Shown in pieces: positions 1 through 7,963 of a stretch of 15,337 nt of DNA (positions are counted from its first letter, which is position 1; each line of letters begins with the position of its first letter). The notes beneath the pieces were generated by a model. That model saw only the letters and a program-made list of their open reading frames with translations, searched no databases and was not told the origin of the DNA. This stretch comes from Planctomycetaceae bacterium. Its GTDB lineage: Bacteria; Planctomycetota; Planctomycetia; Pirellulales; Thermoguttaceae. The translations under genes and the position numbers were made by a program. The stretch spans positions 1 through 15,337 of the forward strand of contig JAITBS010000131.1 of assembly GCA_031283515.1 (NCBI GenBank). The letters are read 5' to 3'.

Positions 1-1
1 T

Positions 2-313
2 GATTCAATGCGCGATTCAACATCAACATCAACGCTACAACCGCCGCAATCAATATCTCAACCGGCGTCTTCGTCAACACCGCAACCTAATTTGCTCAAA
101 ACAAAAAAACATTACAGTACCGCCGACCCAACCTCCGGCTTAAATTTACTTAGCAGAATTGAAAGTTGGGGATTGACCCAAAACACTCCGTCGGTGTTAA
201 ACGTTACGTTAAAAGTCGCGCAAACATCAGGGAAAAATCTTGACCGTTTAATCCGCGCATTGCCCGACGGAATGAAATATGAACTCGAACTCGATAAAGA
301 AGAAGAATCTTAA
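2..313 (+). CDS. C-terminal end of an ATPase-like protein, probably DUF499/BrxC type (5' partial)
   Basis: The frame is open to the left edge, so this is the last ~103 residues of a longer gene; the ATG at 8 is internal, not a start. The fragment opens with a Ser/Thr/Gln/Pro-rich linker (about 30 residues). A small folded-looking domain follows, containing DPTSG, LLSRIESWG, LNVTLKV and a final LPDGMKYELELDKEEE. A low-complexity linker followed by a short alpha/beta domain ending in beta strands resembles the C-terminus of DUF499 (COG1483) ATPases, which commonly neighbour DUF1156 methylases. The expected role would be the P-loop ATPase (BrxC/PglY position) of the defence complex. No ATPase motif is visible because the catalytic part is off the window. 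The gene ends with tandem TAA codons 19 bases before pglZ. Confidence 0.5.
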   Translation, partial: DSMRDSTSTSTLQPPQSISQPASSSTPQPNLLKTKKHYSTADPTSGLNLLSRIESWGLTQNTPSVLNVTLKVAQTSGKNLDRLIRALPDGMKYELELDKEEES

Positions 314-318
314 TAATA

Positions 319-325
319 AAGGAGA
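319..325 (+). promoter_or_regulatory. Strong Shine-Dalgarno site of the pglZ-like gene
   Basis: AAGGAGA lies about 7 bases before the ATG at 333 and fixes that start. It is the clearest ribosome-binding site in the operon; the methylase and the 175-aa gene have none this good. Confidence 0.6.
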
Positions 326-332
326 ACAATAA

Positions 333-1232
333 ATGATACGAAATATACTGACACAATCCCCAAAAGACGCTTGGGAAGCAATACGAAATTATATCGTTTC
401 AAATAATAACGATAAGGATATTTCTCGACTCGAAAATATTCTTGCGGGTTCGGCTTGGGATTTGTGGAATACATTCGCTGAACATAATCCCAGTGCGATT
501 GAAAACATCATCGGTTTTTACGAAACGCAAAGTATCGGCGCGGCGGCGTTAATTCTCGACGCTTTATCGTTGCGCGAATTGCCGTTGTTAATCGACGGTG
601 CGAATAAACGCCGTTTGAACATTATGCAATCCGGTATTTACGCGACTGTTTTACCCGCCGAAACAACAGTATTTGCGAATGCTCTTGGTTTTTCGTTGCG
701 CTCTGATTTGGAGCGAGGTAAAACGTCAAAATTATTACCGGACGTTTACACGTTCAGCAGCGGTTTGCCGTTTGCGGATTGTGAAATATCTCCGCAGGTA
801 AAAATTCTTTATTGGCATCAATTTCCCGACAGCATTTTGCACAACGCAAGAACGCCCGAAACATTTAAAAGAGACGTGAAACAAAAATTGACTTCCGACG
901 ATTTTTGGCAATTTGTTGATAGACTTCTTACCGGCAGAAAGTTGCTCATTACAAGCGATCACGGTTACGCGATAACAAACGATTTTGTAGAAATCAACGA
1001 CTCAACGCAGCACGACGAAATGAAACAAATTTACGGACAAAAACGATTCGAAAAACTGAACGCCAATACTGAACTTGTTCCTTCGACGCCGCCGTTGGAA
1101 TTAGCGTTAAACAATTATCGTTTCGCGCTAGGCAGACGAAAATGGAGAGCGTCCGGCGGTTATCCGGCATTGCAACACGGCGGATTGTCGCTCATGGAAT
1201 GTTTTACGCCGTTTGTCATTTTAACGAAATAA
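333..1232 (+). CDS. pglZ: Compact PglZ-domain protein (BREX/Pgl defence)
   Basis: This 299-aa protein carries the signature of the PglZ family, a branch of the alkaline phosphatase superfamily found in BREX and Pgl phage-resistance systems. Visible elements are LILDALSLREL with Asp76 as the likely first metal ligand, LLITSDHGYA with Asp209-His210 as the second metal site, and a C-terminal HGGLSLMECFTPFV with His282 and Glu289. These occur in the usual order, so the core looks complete. Canonical BREX PglZ proteins are usually more than twice as long, so this one is essentially the catalytic domain alone. The enzyme's exact substrate in BREX is not settled; a phosphatase or nuclease-like role is inferred from the fold. 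The start is set by a good Shine-Dalgarno. The methylase follows after 22 bases. The PglZ assignment is confident, its role in this variant less so. Confidence 0.85.
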   Translation: MIRNILTQSPKDAWEAIRNYIVSNNNDKDISRLENILAGSAWDLWNTFAEHNPSAIENIIGFYETQSIGAAALILDALSLRELPLLIDGANKRRLNIMQSGIYATVLPAETTVFANALGFSLRSDLERGKTSKLLPDVYTFSSGLPFADCEISPQVKILYWHQFPDSILHNARTPETFKRDVKQKLTSDDFWQFVDRLLTGRKLLITSDHGYAITNDFVEINDSTQHDEMKQIYGQKRFEKLNANTELVPSTPPLELALNNYRFALGRRKWRASGGYPALQHGGLSLMECFTPFVILTK

Positions 1233-1254
1233 TAAAAATTGAATCAAAAAATAC

Positions 1255-4200
1255 ATGTCAAAATTAAAACAAAACGAAATTGAAAAGGCTGTTTGCGTTG
1301 GTGAAAAGATGAATCTTCCGACGGTTGATTTTAGTGATCCGAATCGTCCGAAAACATGTTTGGAGGTGGATTTTCCTATCTTGCCGATCAACAGTATTTC
1401 AGCAATCGAAGGCAATGCCGGTAAACCGATTTATCAGATGTCGAAATGGTGGGCAAGACGGCGCAGTTCGGTTTTTCGGGCGACGCTTCTCGCTGCGGCA
1501 ATCAAAGCACCGGAAAATTCTACCGAAGCCGCGAAAACCGTTTGGAATGCGTATTACGGAAATCATCAAGAAAATAAAAACTTCAATAAATTAAAAGTTG
1601 CAGATATTTTCATGGGCGGCGGAACAACAATTGTCGAAGGATTACGTCTCGGATTTCAAATGTTCGGGAATGACCTCAATCCTGTTGCGCATTTTATTGT
1701 AAAAAATGAAACGGCAAATGTTGATAAAAATGAAGTCGAAGCGTTATTGAAAGAAATCGAAACAAAAGTCAAACCGGAAATACAACCGTTTTACAATTGC
1801 AATTGCCCAAGACACAGCAACAACAAAAACAAAAACAAAAACGATATCGGCAATTCGCGTGCAGAAATTATCTATACTTTTTGGGGAAAACACGCAAAAT
1901 GTCAGAATCCGAATTGCGGACATTATACTCCGATTATTAGTTCTCCGGCGTTTGCACTTAAAGAGTTGACGGTCAAATGTTATCCGAAACAGAATTGTCC
2001 GTATTGCCAAAAAACATTCGACCTCGAAACGCAAGAAATGCACATCGCACCGGACGCTATTCATACAATCGCCGAAGACGAAACGCCGTTTGCAACATTA
2101 GACGCAAAAACTTACACCGCAACATGTCCGCATTGCAACGAGAAAATTTCCTTTGGCAAACTTGAAAAAAGCGTTAATAAAAAAATCAATTTTACTTTGT
2201 TGGTTCATCCTGATTATTTACGCGGCATTGAAGCGTCCGATACGATCAATTTGTTACGGCAAAATTATGTTCATCCGCTCATCGAACATCGCGGAAAGTT
2301 ACCGAAAATATTGAAATTCATAGACAATCGCAATTCCGCTCGTTCTTTTCAATTGGACACGTCCAAAGGAACGGTTCCAAAGAACGCTCATTTCTTGTGC
2401 GCAAAATGCGGACAACAACAAAGTTTACTTGACGCCGTAAAAAAAATGGGCAAACCCGCGCCGTTTGTGCCTTACGCAATTCAAGCATATTGCAAAGAAT
2501 GCAACGAAAAAAAACAACCTTACGGCGGAAGATTTTTTGCAACGCCAAATGTCGAAACCTACAACAACGCCGTAAAAAAATGGAAAACGTTAATCGAAAA
2601 TTCTGATAAAAATTCACTCAATAAATATTATCCGAAACAAGAAATCCCAACAGGTTACAATACCGACCAACCACGAAATCATTTGTATTTTCATTGGTAT
2701 CAAATGTTCAATCCGCGTCAATTATTGGGTTTGACAACGTTGTTGAAAACAATCGATAAATCAAAAGCAAAACAAAATGTAAAAGAATTTGTATTAGGTA
2801 CATTTATGAATTTCATCAGAAATCAGTGTATGTTTTCATTTTGGCATATCAAAGCGGATAAAATTGCTCCGGCATTATCGAATCTTAATTTTCATCCGAA
2901 ATCGAATACGATTGAAACATCATTTTTTTCACATTTTGGTTATGGACCTTGGACATCAACGATAGAAATCTTACCGAAAGTTCTTGATTGGCAGAATAAT
3001 CCTTGGGAATTATTAACGACTGATATTATTTCAGAAAAATCCTCTGAATTAGCGTTAGGAATATCTGGTAAGAGCGTGAAGGTTTACACGGGCGATTCGC
3101 TTGCTCATGCTTTTGAACTTGGGGTTCAATGCGAACTTTCTTGTACGTCGTCATCAGAACTTTCGCGATTAGATGATTTGTCTTTTGATTTGATAATTAC
3201 GGATCCTCCATTCGGCGGACTTGTCAATTATTCGGAGTTGTCGGATTTCTTTTATGTTTGGTTGAAGATTGTGTTACAGGATTGTTATCCTGAATTATTC
3301 GGCGGCGAACTTGTTCCGAAAACGCTTGAAGCGGTGGCAAATTCCACAAGGCACGGCAACGCAAAACAAGCCGATGAGTTTTATCAAAACATCTTGACGG
3401 AATGTTGGAAAGAGTCGAACCGCATTCTCAAATCAGGCGGAATATTGGCGTTCACGTTTCATCACAGCGAAGACAAAGCGTGGGTCAATGTTTTGCGTTC
3501 ACTTTTTGAATCGGGGTTTTATCTTGAACAATGTTATCCGATTCGCAGCGACGAAAAAAAAGGCGAAGGTCAATTCGGCAGCAAGGAAATTGAATTTGAC
3601 ATTATTCACGTTTGCCGTAAAAGAGCCGGCGATGACGCTAACGTTATTTCGTGGGCGTCTCTTCGTAAGTTTATTATTGAAGACGTAAAGCAAGTTACAA
3701 AATTATTGACAATTCATTGTGCGGCTGGACTTCCCGATGCAGATATTGCGGTGATAAAACGCGGCAAAGCATTAGAGCATTACTCGCGGCATTACGGCAA
3801 AGTCCGCAGCGTTGACGGAAAAGATGTTTCGATTGAAGAAGTTCTGTTTGAAATTAACCGGATTATCGACGATTTCGACGCCGCCGGAAATATCTCGCCT
3901 AACTGTGAATTTCACACGCGATTATTTCTACAAATGTTTAACAAGACGAATGTATTACCTGCCGATCAGTTACAAAAATTTCTTCGCAGCACAGGAATTT
4001 CCGATAGAGATTTTACAGACCGTAATTGGTGTTCGCTTATCAGCAAGAGTAAAATTTATGTGTTGACAGAACCGTTAAAGTTTCTCAAAAATTGGCAGAG
4101 CCGAAACCGAGATAAAATTCCGCAAAACGATTTTGAACAAGCACTTTATCTTATTGGCGTTTGCACGGCTGGCAGTAAAATAAACGCAAAAACAATTTTG

Positions 4201-4368
4201 AATCCGGCATCTTTTGTTCCGCATCGTGCGACAATTGACGTGATAGAATGGTTCGTAAAAAACGCTTCGGAAACGCCGGTAAAAGATGCGGCAAATGTCG
4301 CCTTAAAATTGTTCCGCGAATTTTTAAGTTCGCTCCCAACCAAACAGGAAGAAAAATTGTTGTTTTAA
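1255..4368 (+). CDS. DUF1156 adenine-type DNA methyltransferase with Zn-ribbon insert (PglXI-like)
   Basis: This 1037-aa protein opens with the DUF1156 signature (KTCLEVDFPILPIN, then YQMSKWWARRRSSVFRA, about residues 37-80). An S-adenosylmethionine-binding motif follows near residues 115-140 (VADIFMGGGTTIVEG, then GNDLNPVA). The catalytic amino-methyltransferase motif IV is DPPF at residues 650-653, followed by GGLVNYSELSDFFYVWL. Between them lie six cysteine pairs (182/184, 216/221, 248/251, 291/294, 382/385, 413/416), consistent with about three zinc ribbons; COG1743 is described as an adenine-specific methylase containing a Zn ribbon. It likely marks host DNA as self, the job of PglX/PglXI in BREX. 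The order motif I, insert, motif IV resembles alpha-class amino-methylases. Two in-frame ATGs are possible (1255 and 1309); the DUF1156 domain begins after both. Four A7-A8 runs occur inside the gene. Confidence 0.9.
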   Translation: MSKLKQNEIEKAVCVGEKMNLPTVDFSDPNRPKTCLEVDFPILPINSISAIEGNAGKPIYQMSKWWARRRSSVFRATLLAAAIKAPENSTEAAKTVWNAYYGNHQENKNFNKLKVADIFMGGGTTIVEGLRLGFQMFGNDLNPVAHFIVKNETANVDKNEVEALLKEIETKVKPEIQPFYNCNCPRHSNNKNKNKNDIGNSRAEIIYTFWGKHAKCQNPNCGHYTPIISSPAFALKELTVKCYPKQNCPYCQKTFDLETQEMHIAPDAIHTIAEDETPFATLDAKTYTATCPHCNEKISFGKLEKSVNKKINFTLLVHPDYLRGIEASDTINLLRQNYVHPLIEHRGKLPKILKFIDNRNSARSFQLDTSKGTVPKNAHFLCAKCGQQQSLLDAVKKMGKPAPFVPYAIQAYCKECNEKKQPYGGRFFATPNVETYNNAVKKWKTLIENSDKNSLNKYYPKQEIPTGYNTDQPRNHLYFHWYQMFNPRQLLGLTTLLKTIDKSKAKQNVKEFVLGTFMNFIRNQCMFSFWHIKADKIAPALSNLNFHPKSNTIETSFFSHFGYGPWTSTIEILPKVLDWQNNPWELLTTDIISEKSSELALGISGKSVKVYTGDSLAHAFELGVQCELSCTSSSELSRLDDLSFDLIITDPPFGGLVNYSELSDFFYVWLKIVLQDCYPELFGGELVPKTLEAVANSTRHGNAKQADEFYQNILTECWKESNRILKSGGILAFTFHHSEDKAWVNVLRSLFESGFYLEQCYPIRSDEKKGEGQFGSKEIEFDIIHVCRKRAGDDANVISWASLRKFIIEDVKQVTKLLTIHCAAGLPDADIAVIKRGKALEHYSRHYGKVRSVDGKDVSIEEVLFEINRIIDDFDAAGNISPNCEFHTRLFLQMFNKTNVLPADQLQKFLRSTGISDRDFTDRNWCSLISKSKIYVLTEPLKFLKNWQSRNRDKIPQNDFEQALYLIGVCTAGSKINAKTILNPASFVPHRATIDVIEWFVKNASETPVKDAANVALKLFREFLSSLPTKQEEKLLF

Positions 4369-4387
4369 CCTTCATTTTGATTTAACC

Positions 4388-4403
4388 GTAACTTTACAGT
4401 TAC
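4388..4403 (+). other. Short perfect hairpin in the methylase/175-aa gene gap
   Basis: GTAACT-TTAC-AGTTAC forms a 6-bp stem with a 4-base loop in the 46-base gap, ending 11 bases before the ATG of the next gene. There is no T-run after it, so it is not a typical terminator. It may mark an RNA processing site or affect translation of the next gene. The stem is short enough to be chance. Confidence 0.3.
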
Positions 4404-4414
4404 ACAAATACACA

Positions 4415-4942
4415 ATGTCCTACAATTACGATTGCGATTACAATTACGCCGAGATGGGCGTGTCGTTGATATGGAATATTGCGGCGTTGAAAAACGTTCA
4501 CACAATACGAGATTTTGTTTCGTTATATCAGTTCTTTCAGCAGTACAATGGGAACTGGGAACATATTGACGACGTTTTATTAAACAGAAAAACGCTGGTT
4601 GTTGCCGGTTTGGATGCGGCAATGGATACGTTTGAAGATATTGAAACGTTGACGTCGTTTCTTGAACAAACATTACATTCTGCGATTCGCAGTTATCAGC
4701 ATGAAGTCGCCGACGGCGGAGGCGAAGCGGGATTGATTTTCTATTTTGCGAATCCGAAACGATTCAAACGAGTGAGTGTTGCAAGTCAGGAATTCGTTTG
4801 GAAAACAAATATCAATAGTAACGATATTCCATTAACCCGCTTGATTTACAACGGCGCATGGCAAGATGTCAAAATAATTTACAAAACAAGTGATTCTAAT
4901 AAGGATAACCCTGACGGTTTGTATTTACGGAGAATTTCCTAG
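4415..4942 (+). CDS. Unrecognised 175-aa protein inside the defence operon
   Basis: I do not recognise this family. It is 175 aa, probably cytoplasmic (no signal peptide or membrane segment), and is held between the methylase (46 bases before) and the helicase (29 bases after), so co-transcription is very likely. The N-terminus is Tyr/Asp/Asn-rich and encoded by a repetitive stretch (tacaattacg twice). A predicted alpha/beta part follows: RKTLVVAGLDAAMDTF looks like a buried strand followed by acidic residues, then a helix (ETLTSFLEQTLHSAI), then AGLIFYFANPKRF, another hydrophobic strand. This strand-helix-strand could be a degenerate P-loop NTPase or Rossmann-like core. No Walker A (GxxxxGKT) is present, which argues against an intact BrxF ATPase. 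It has no obvious Shine-Dalgarno; the in-frame ATG at 4454 is an alternative start. It is a candidate accessory or specificity subunit by position only. Confidence 0.8.
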   Translation: MSYNYDCDYNYAEMGVSLIWNIAALKNVHTIRDFVSLYQFFQQYNGNWEHIDDVLLNRKTLVVAGLDAAMDTFEDIETLTSFLEQTLHSAIRSYQHEVADGGGEAGLIFYFANPKRFKRVSVASQEFVWKTNINSNDIPLTRLIYNGAWQDVKIIYKTSDSNKDNPDGLYLRRIS

Positions 4943-4971
4943 TTGGCAGATATTACCGAAAAGTTGTTTAA

Positions 4972-7770
4972 ATGAACGTAAATATAGGACAAATCCGTAT
5001 TGGTCAGAAAGTCCGGCATAACGAATTCGGCGATGGTATTTTATTGGCGGAACTGGAAGGAAATTATGCACGGATATTCTTTGCCGGCGAAAACGGCGAA
5101 CGTATCGTATTGACGGATTCTCTTCGTCCCGCCGCAGATCGCCATGAAACGATTCTGCAAAATTGTATCGGCAACGAAATACGAAACGTTAAAGCGTTGT
5201 TGTCGTATTATTCTTATTATTTGCCTTGTATGCACAACACAACCCAAATGACCGGCGCAAAAATAGATTTACTTCCGCATCAAATTGTTTTGACGCACCG
5301 TATCGCCGAGAATGCGCCGCGCCGATATTTAATCGCCGATGAAGTCGGGTTAGGAAAAACAATTGAAACAGCGTTGATTTTGCGAGAACTAATAAGCAGA
5401 GGCGAATTACAACGAGCGTTGTTGGTTGTTCCCGCCGGTCTTGTCAATAATTGGGATAACGAATTGAACGGCAAATTTAAGTTACATTTTGACGTTTTCG
5501 GCGCAAAAGGCGACGTATTTGATCGTAAAAGTAATGCGTTTGAAAAACATCATCGGATGATTATCAGTATCGACACGTTGAAACAAGAATCGCGTATTAA
5601 ACGTTTACTTGCCGCTCCGTCGTGGGATTTGGTTGTGTTTGACGAAGCTCATCATTTATCGGCGTATGCAGACGGCAAAAAAATACGCAAAACACAAAAT
5701 TACAAACTTGCCGAAAAATTACGAGAACATACCCGCGATTTAATTCTCTTGTCCGCAACGCCGCATCAGGGTGATGCTTTTCGTTTTCTCATGCTTATCA
5801 ATCTTCTTGACCCGACGTTGTTTTATAGTGTTGACGATATGCACAAAAACCGTTCGCGATTAAATCAAGTTGTATTTCGCAGAACAAAAGCGGACGCTTG
5901 CCGACCGGACGGTTCGACATTATTCATGCGCCGCGATGTTCATACGGAATCGTGTTTGATGTCTGGAGAAGAAGAAAAATTTTATTCTGAGTTACGCGAA
6001 TATATCCAAGACGGATTTGATTTGGCAAAACGAAAAGGCAACATCGGACGCGGACTCGGTTTTGTAATGGCAATTTTCCAAAAAATCGCGGCGTCCAGTT
6101 TTTATGCCGTACGAAAAACGTTACGAAATCGTCTTTTAGCGTTGACAATTCAGGAAGGTCTGCTGTGCGATTCCAATCTTGATATTGACGGACGCGACGC
6201 CGCTTTTGCCGAAGCGATTCGTCAAATAGAAATAAATGAGCAACTTACCGCAAACACGCAAGAAGGAAGAATAACAATCGAAAATATTCTCGCAGATAAA
6301 AAACAAAAAATCTTACAGACACAAAAAAAAGAGGAAGAACTAGAATACAAATTAAACAGCGAATCCAATGTTACAGATTCGGAAGAGAATGACGTAGGAT
6401 TTTTATCAGTGGAACTTGCTTTACCGGAAGAACGATTGAGAATTACGAAATTGCTTGAAATGTTTCCGATTGAGCAGGAAACAAAAGTTGTGAAGTTGCT
6501 CGAAGCATTGGAAAAAATTTGGCAAGCGAATGAGAATGAACGAATTGTAATTTTTGCAACGTATTTAGGCAGTGTTGATTTTGTTGCGGAGGCGATTCAA
6601 GAGAGTTTTCCGCAAAAGGGTATTGTTGTTCTCAAGGGCGGCGATCACGACAGTAAAAAATCGGCGGAGAATAAATTTAAGAAACCAAACGGTCCCAAAG
6701 TGATGATTTGCACGGCGGCAGGACGTGAAGGAATTAACTTACAATATGCTCGAATTCTTTTCAACTTTGATTTGCCTTGGAACCCGATGGACATTGAACA
6801 ACGTATCGGACGAATTCATCGTTACGGACAAAAAGACGCCGCACAAGCATATAACATTGTTCTGTCTGATACGATTGAGGGCAAAGTGTTTCTGATGTTG
6901 GAAGAAAAATTAACAGATATTGCGAAAACGCTTGGTAAACAAAATAAGGAAGGAGTTGTTACGGAAGATTTACGCACGCAAATTCTCGGTCAATTATCGG
7001 AACGGCTGAAGTATAACGAACTTTATTCGCAAGCGTTATCGGATCCCGAATTAAAACGGACGAAAGAAGAACTTGAAATCGCGTTACAACAAGCGAAGGA
7101 AGCGCGAGAAGTCGTATCGAGTTTATTTCAGGATTTAACAGGTTTTTCGCTTGACGATTACAAACCGCTTGAGGATATTAGCGAGGAGATGAATACATTG
7201 TTGACGTTTTATAAAACCGGTTTAAAGTTAGTTGGTATTAGCGTTGAAAAATATTCAGACCAATGTTATTTTGTCGATCATAAACAACTAATAACAACTG
7301 ACAGACAAACGGCGTTAGAGGATGAAAAGATTGATTTACTTGGTTTGGATTATCCGCCGATTGTTGTGATGATGAATCAGTACAAGGAATTATTACCGGA
7401 AGAGGTTGGGATTTGTGTTGAGATAAATTCGGAAGAGTTAGAAACGATTATTTCGGGAGTTGTATCTGTGTGGTATGTTACGATAAACGGCAAGGACGAT
7501 GTTCGATCTTATTTGATTCCGCTTGCCGTTGATTTGAATGGAAAACGTTTACCAAGTTGGGAAAAAAATGTTGAAAAATTTTATCGTTACAAAACAACAA
7601 ATCAACGAATTGAAAACGCAACAGAGTTATTAACCAAACGCATCGAACCAATGTTAAGACGTGAATTAGAACATCGGAATTTACTTGAAAACAGTGTTGG
7701 TTATCGAGCATCGCTGATAGGTTGGATCGAAGTCATTGAACACAGTAAAAAATATACTCATCACACTTGA
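4972..7770 (+). CDS. SNF2-family DNA helicase/translocase of the defence operon (BrxHII-like)
   Basis: This is a 932-aa superfamily 2 ATPase. Residues about 5-53 (IGQKVRHNEFGDGILLAEL...) form a small beta-barrel-like domain of the KOW/Tudor type. The helicase core then has Walker A DEVGLGKT (123-130), Walker B DEAHH (224-228), motif III SATPHQG (from 261), and the C-terminal lobe with TAAGREGINLQ and QRIGRIHRYGQ (from 610). This set is diagnostic of SNF2-like enzymes (COG0553). A charged, coiled-coil-like stretch (DKKQKILQTQKKEEELEYK) separates the two lobes. About 250 residues follow the core as a C-terminal domain I do not recognise. In BREX type 3 the SNF2-type helicase is BrxHII; DISARM DrmD is also SNF2-like, but the PglZ and DUF1156 partners favour BREX. 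It probably translocates on invading DNA to support restriction. It is the last gene of the operon. Confidence 0.9.
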   Translation: MNVNIGQIRIGQKVRHNEFGDGILLAELEGNYARIFFAGENGERIVLTDSLRPAADRHETILQNCIGNEIRNVKALLSYYSYYLPCMHNTTQMTGAKIDLLPHQIVLTHRIAENAPRRYLIADEVGLGKTIETALILRELISRGELQRALLVVPAGLVNNWDNELNGKFKLHFDVFGAKGDVFDRKSNAFEKHHRMIISIDTLKQESRIKRLLAAPSWDLVVFDEAHHLSAYADGKKIRKTQNYKLAEKLREHTRDLILLSATPHQGDAFRFLMLINLLDPTLFYSVDDMHKNRSRLNQVVFRRTKADACRPDGSTLFMRRDVHTESCLMSGEEEKFYSELREYIQDGFDLAKRKGNIGRGLGFVMAIFQKIAASSFYAVRKTLRNRLLALTIQEGLLCDSNLDIDGRDAAFAEAIRQIEINEQLTANTQEGRITIENILADKKQKILQTQKKEEELEYKLNSESNVTDSEENDVGFLSVELALPEERLRITKLLEMFPIEQETKVVKLLEALEKIWQANENERIVIFATYLGSVDFVAEAIQESFPQKGIVVLKGGDHDSKKSAENKFKKPNGPKVMICTAAGREGINLQYARILFNFDLPWNPMDIEQRIGRIHRYGQKDAAQAYNIVLSDTIEGKVFLMLEEKLTDIAKTLGKQNKEGVVTEDLRTQILGQLSERLKYNELYSQALSDPELKRTKEELEIALQQAKEAREVVSSLFQDLTGFSLDDYKPLEDISEEMNTLLTFYKTGLKLVGISVEKYSDQCYFVDHKQLITTDRQTALEDEKIDLLGLDYPPIVVMMNQYKELLPEEVGICVEINSEELETIISGVVSVWYVTINGKDDVRSYLIPLAVDLNGKRLPSWEKNVEKFYRYKTTNQRIENATELLTKRIEPMLRRELEHRNLLENSVGYRASLIGWIEVIEHSKKYTHHT

Positions 7771-7857
7771 AAATTGCGTTTTTTAGTAATCTATCAGTGG
7801 AATGATTATTTGTAATATTTCGGTGGACTATTCGTCAATTTGTTTACCAATGGACTC

Positions 7858-7963
7858 CAAAGGGAACTTCTAAAAACCTAGTTTTTACCCCAAAAAATAT
7901 TCTCAAGCATTCATTTTTAAGGACGCAATATTTGAGAAACAATGTTTTTAGAAGTTCCCCAAA
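7858..7963. mobile_element. MITE-like element with perfect 16-bp terminal inverted repeats
   Basis: GGGAACTTCTAAAAAC at 7862-7877 is exactly matched as its reverse complement at 7944-7959, giving a 98-bp unit. It is flanked on both sides by CAAA (7858-7861 and 7960-7963), which fits a 4-bp target duplication. The interior is A+T-rich and has no coding capacity; a second weaker inverted similarity lies inside (attctcaagca / aatatttgagaa). It sits 88 bases after the helicase gene, at the boundary between the defence operon and rpmE. The inverted repeat is observed; transposition by a transposase acting in trans is inferred. Confidence 0.6.

Larger units (their letters stand above)
2..7770 (+). 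other. Predicted BREX/Pgl-like phage-defence operon (left end cut off)
   Basis: Five co-directional genes are separated by only 19, 22, 46 and 29 bases, which suggests one transcript. The recognisable parts are a PglZ alkaline-phosphatase-fold protein, a DUF1156 DNA methylase and an SNF2 helicase. A probable ATPase C-terminus lies at the left edge. In BREX type 3 the named set is brxF, brxC, pglXI (DUF1156 methylase), brxHII (SNF2-type helicase), pglZ and brxA. Here PglZ lies before the methylase, and an unassigned 175-aa gene sits between methylase and helicase. No BrxA, BrxB, BrxL, DrmB (DUF1998) or phospholipase-D gene is visible to the right. Any remaining genes would be to the left of the window. 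Confidence 0.75.

Noticed and set aside
8..313. A complete small gene starting at the ATG at position 8
   Set aside because: The frame is open to the window edge, the ATG has no ribosome-binding site, and the sequence begins in a linker typical of an internal protein region.
1825..1842. Three AAAAAC units in the methylase gene as a phase-variation switch
   Set aside because: The unit is 6 bases, so gain or loss keeps the frame and only changes an Asn/Lys stretch.
2..7770. DISARM system
   Set aside because: SNF2 helicase plus methylase fit DISARM, but a PglZ gene is present and neither DrmB (DUF1998) nor DrmC (phospholipase D) is visible. BREX/Pgl fits better, though the left side is unseen.
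7771..7860. Rho-independent terminator after the helicase gene
   Set aside because: There is a T-run (7780-7785) but no stem before it, and no G+C-rich hairpin in this stretch.
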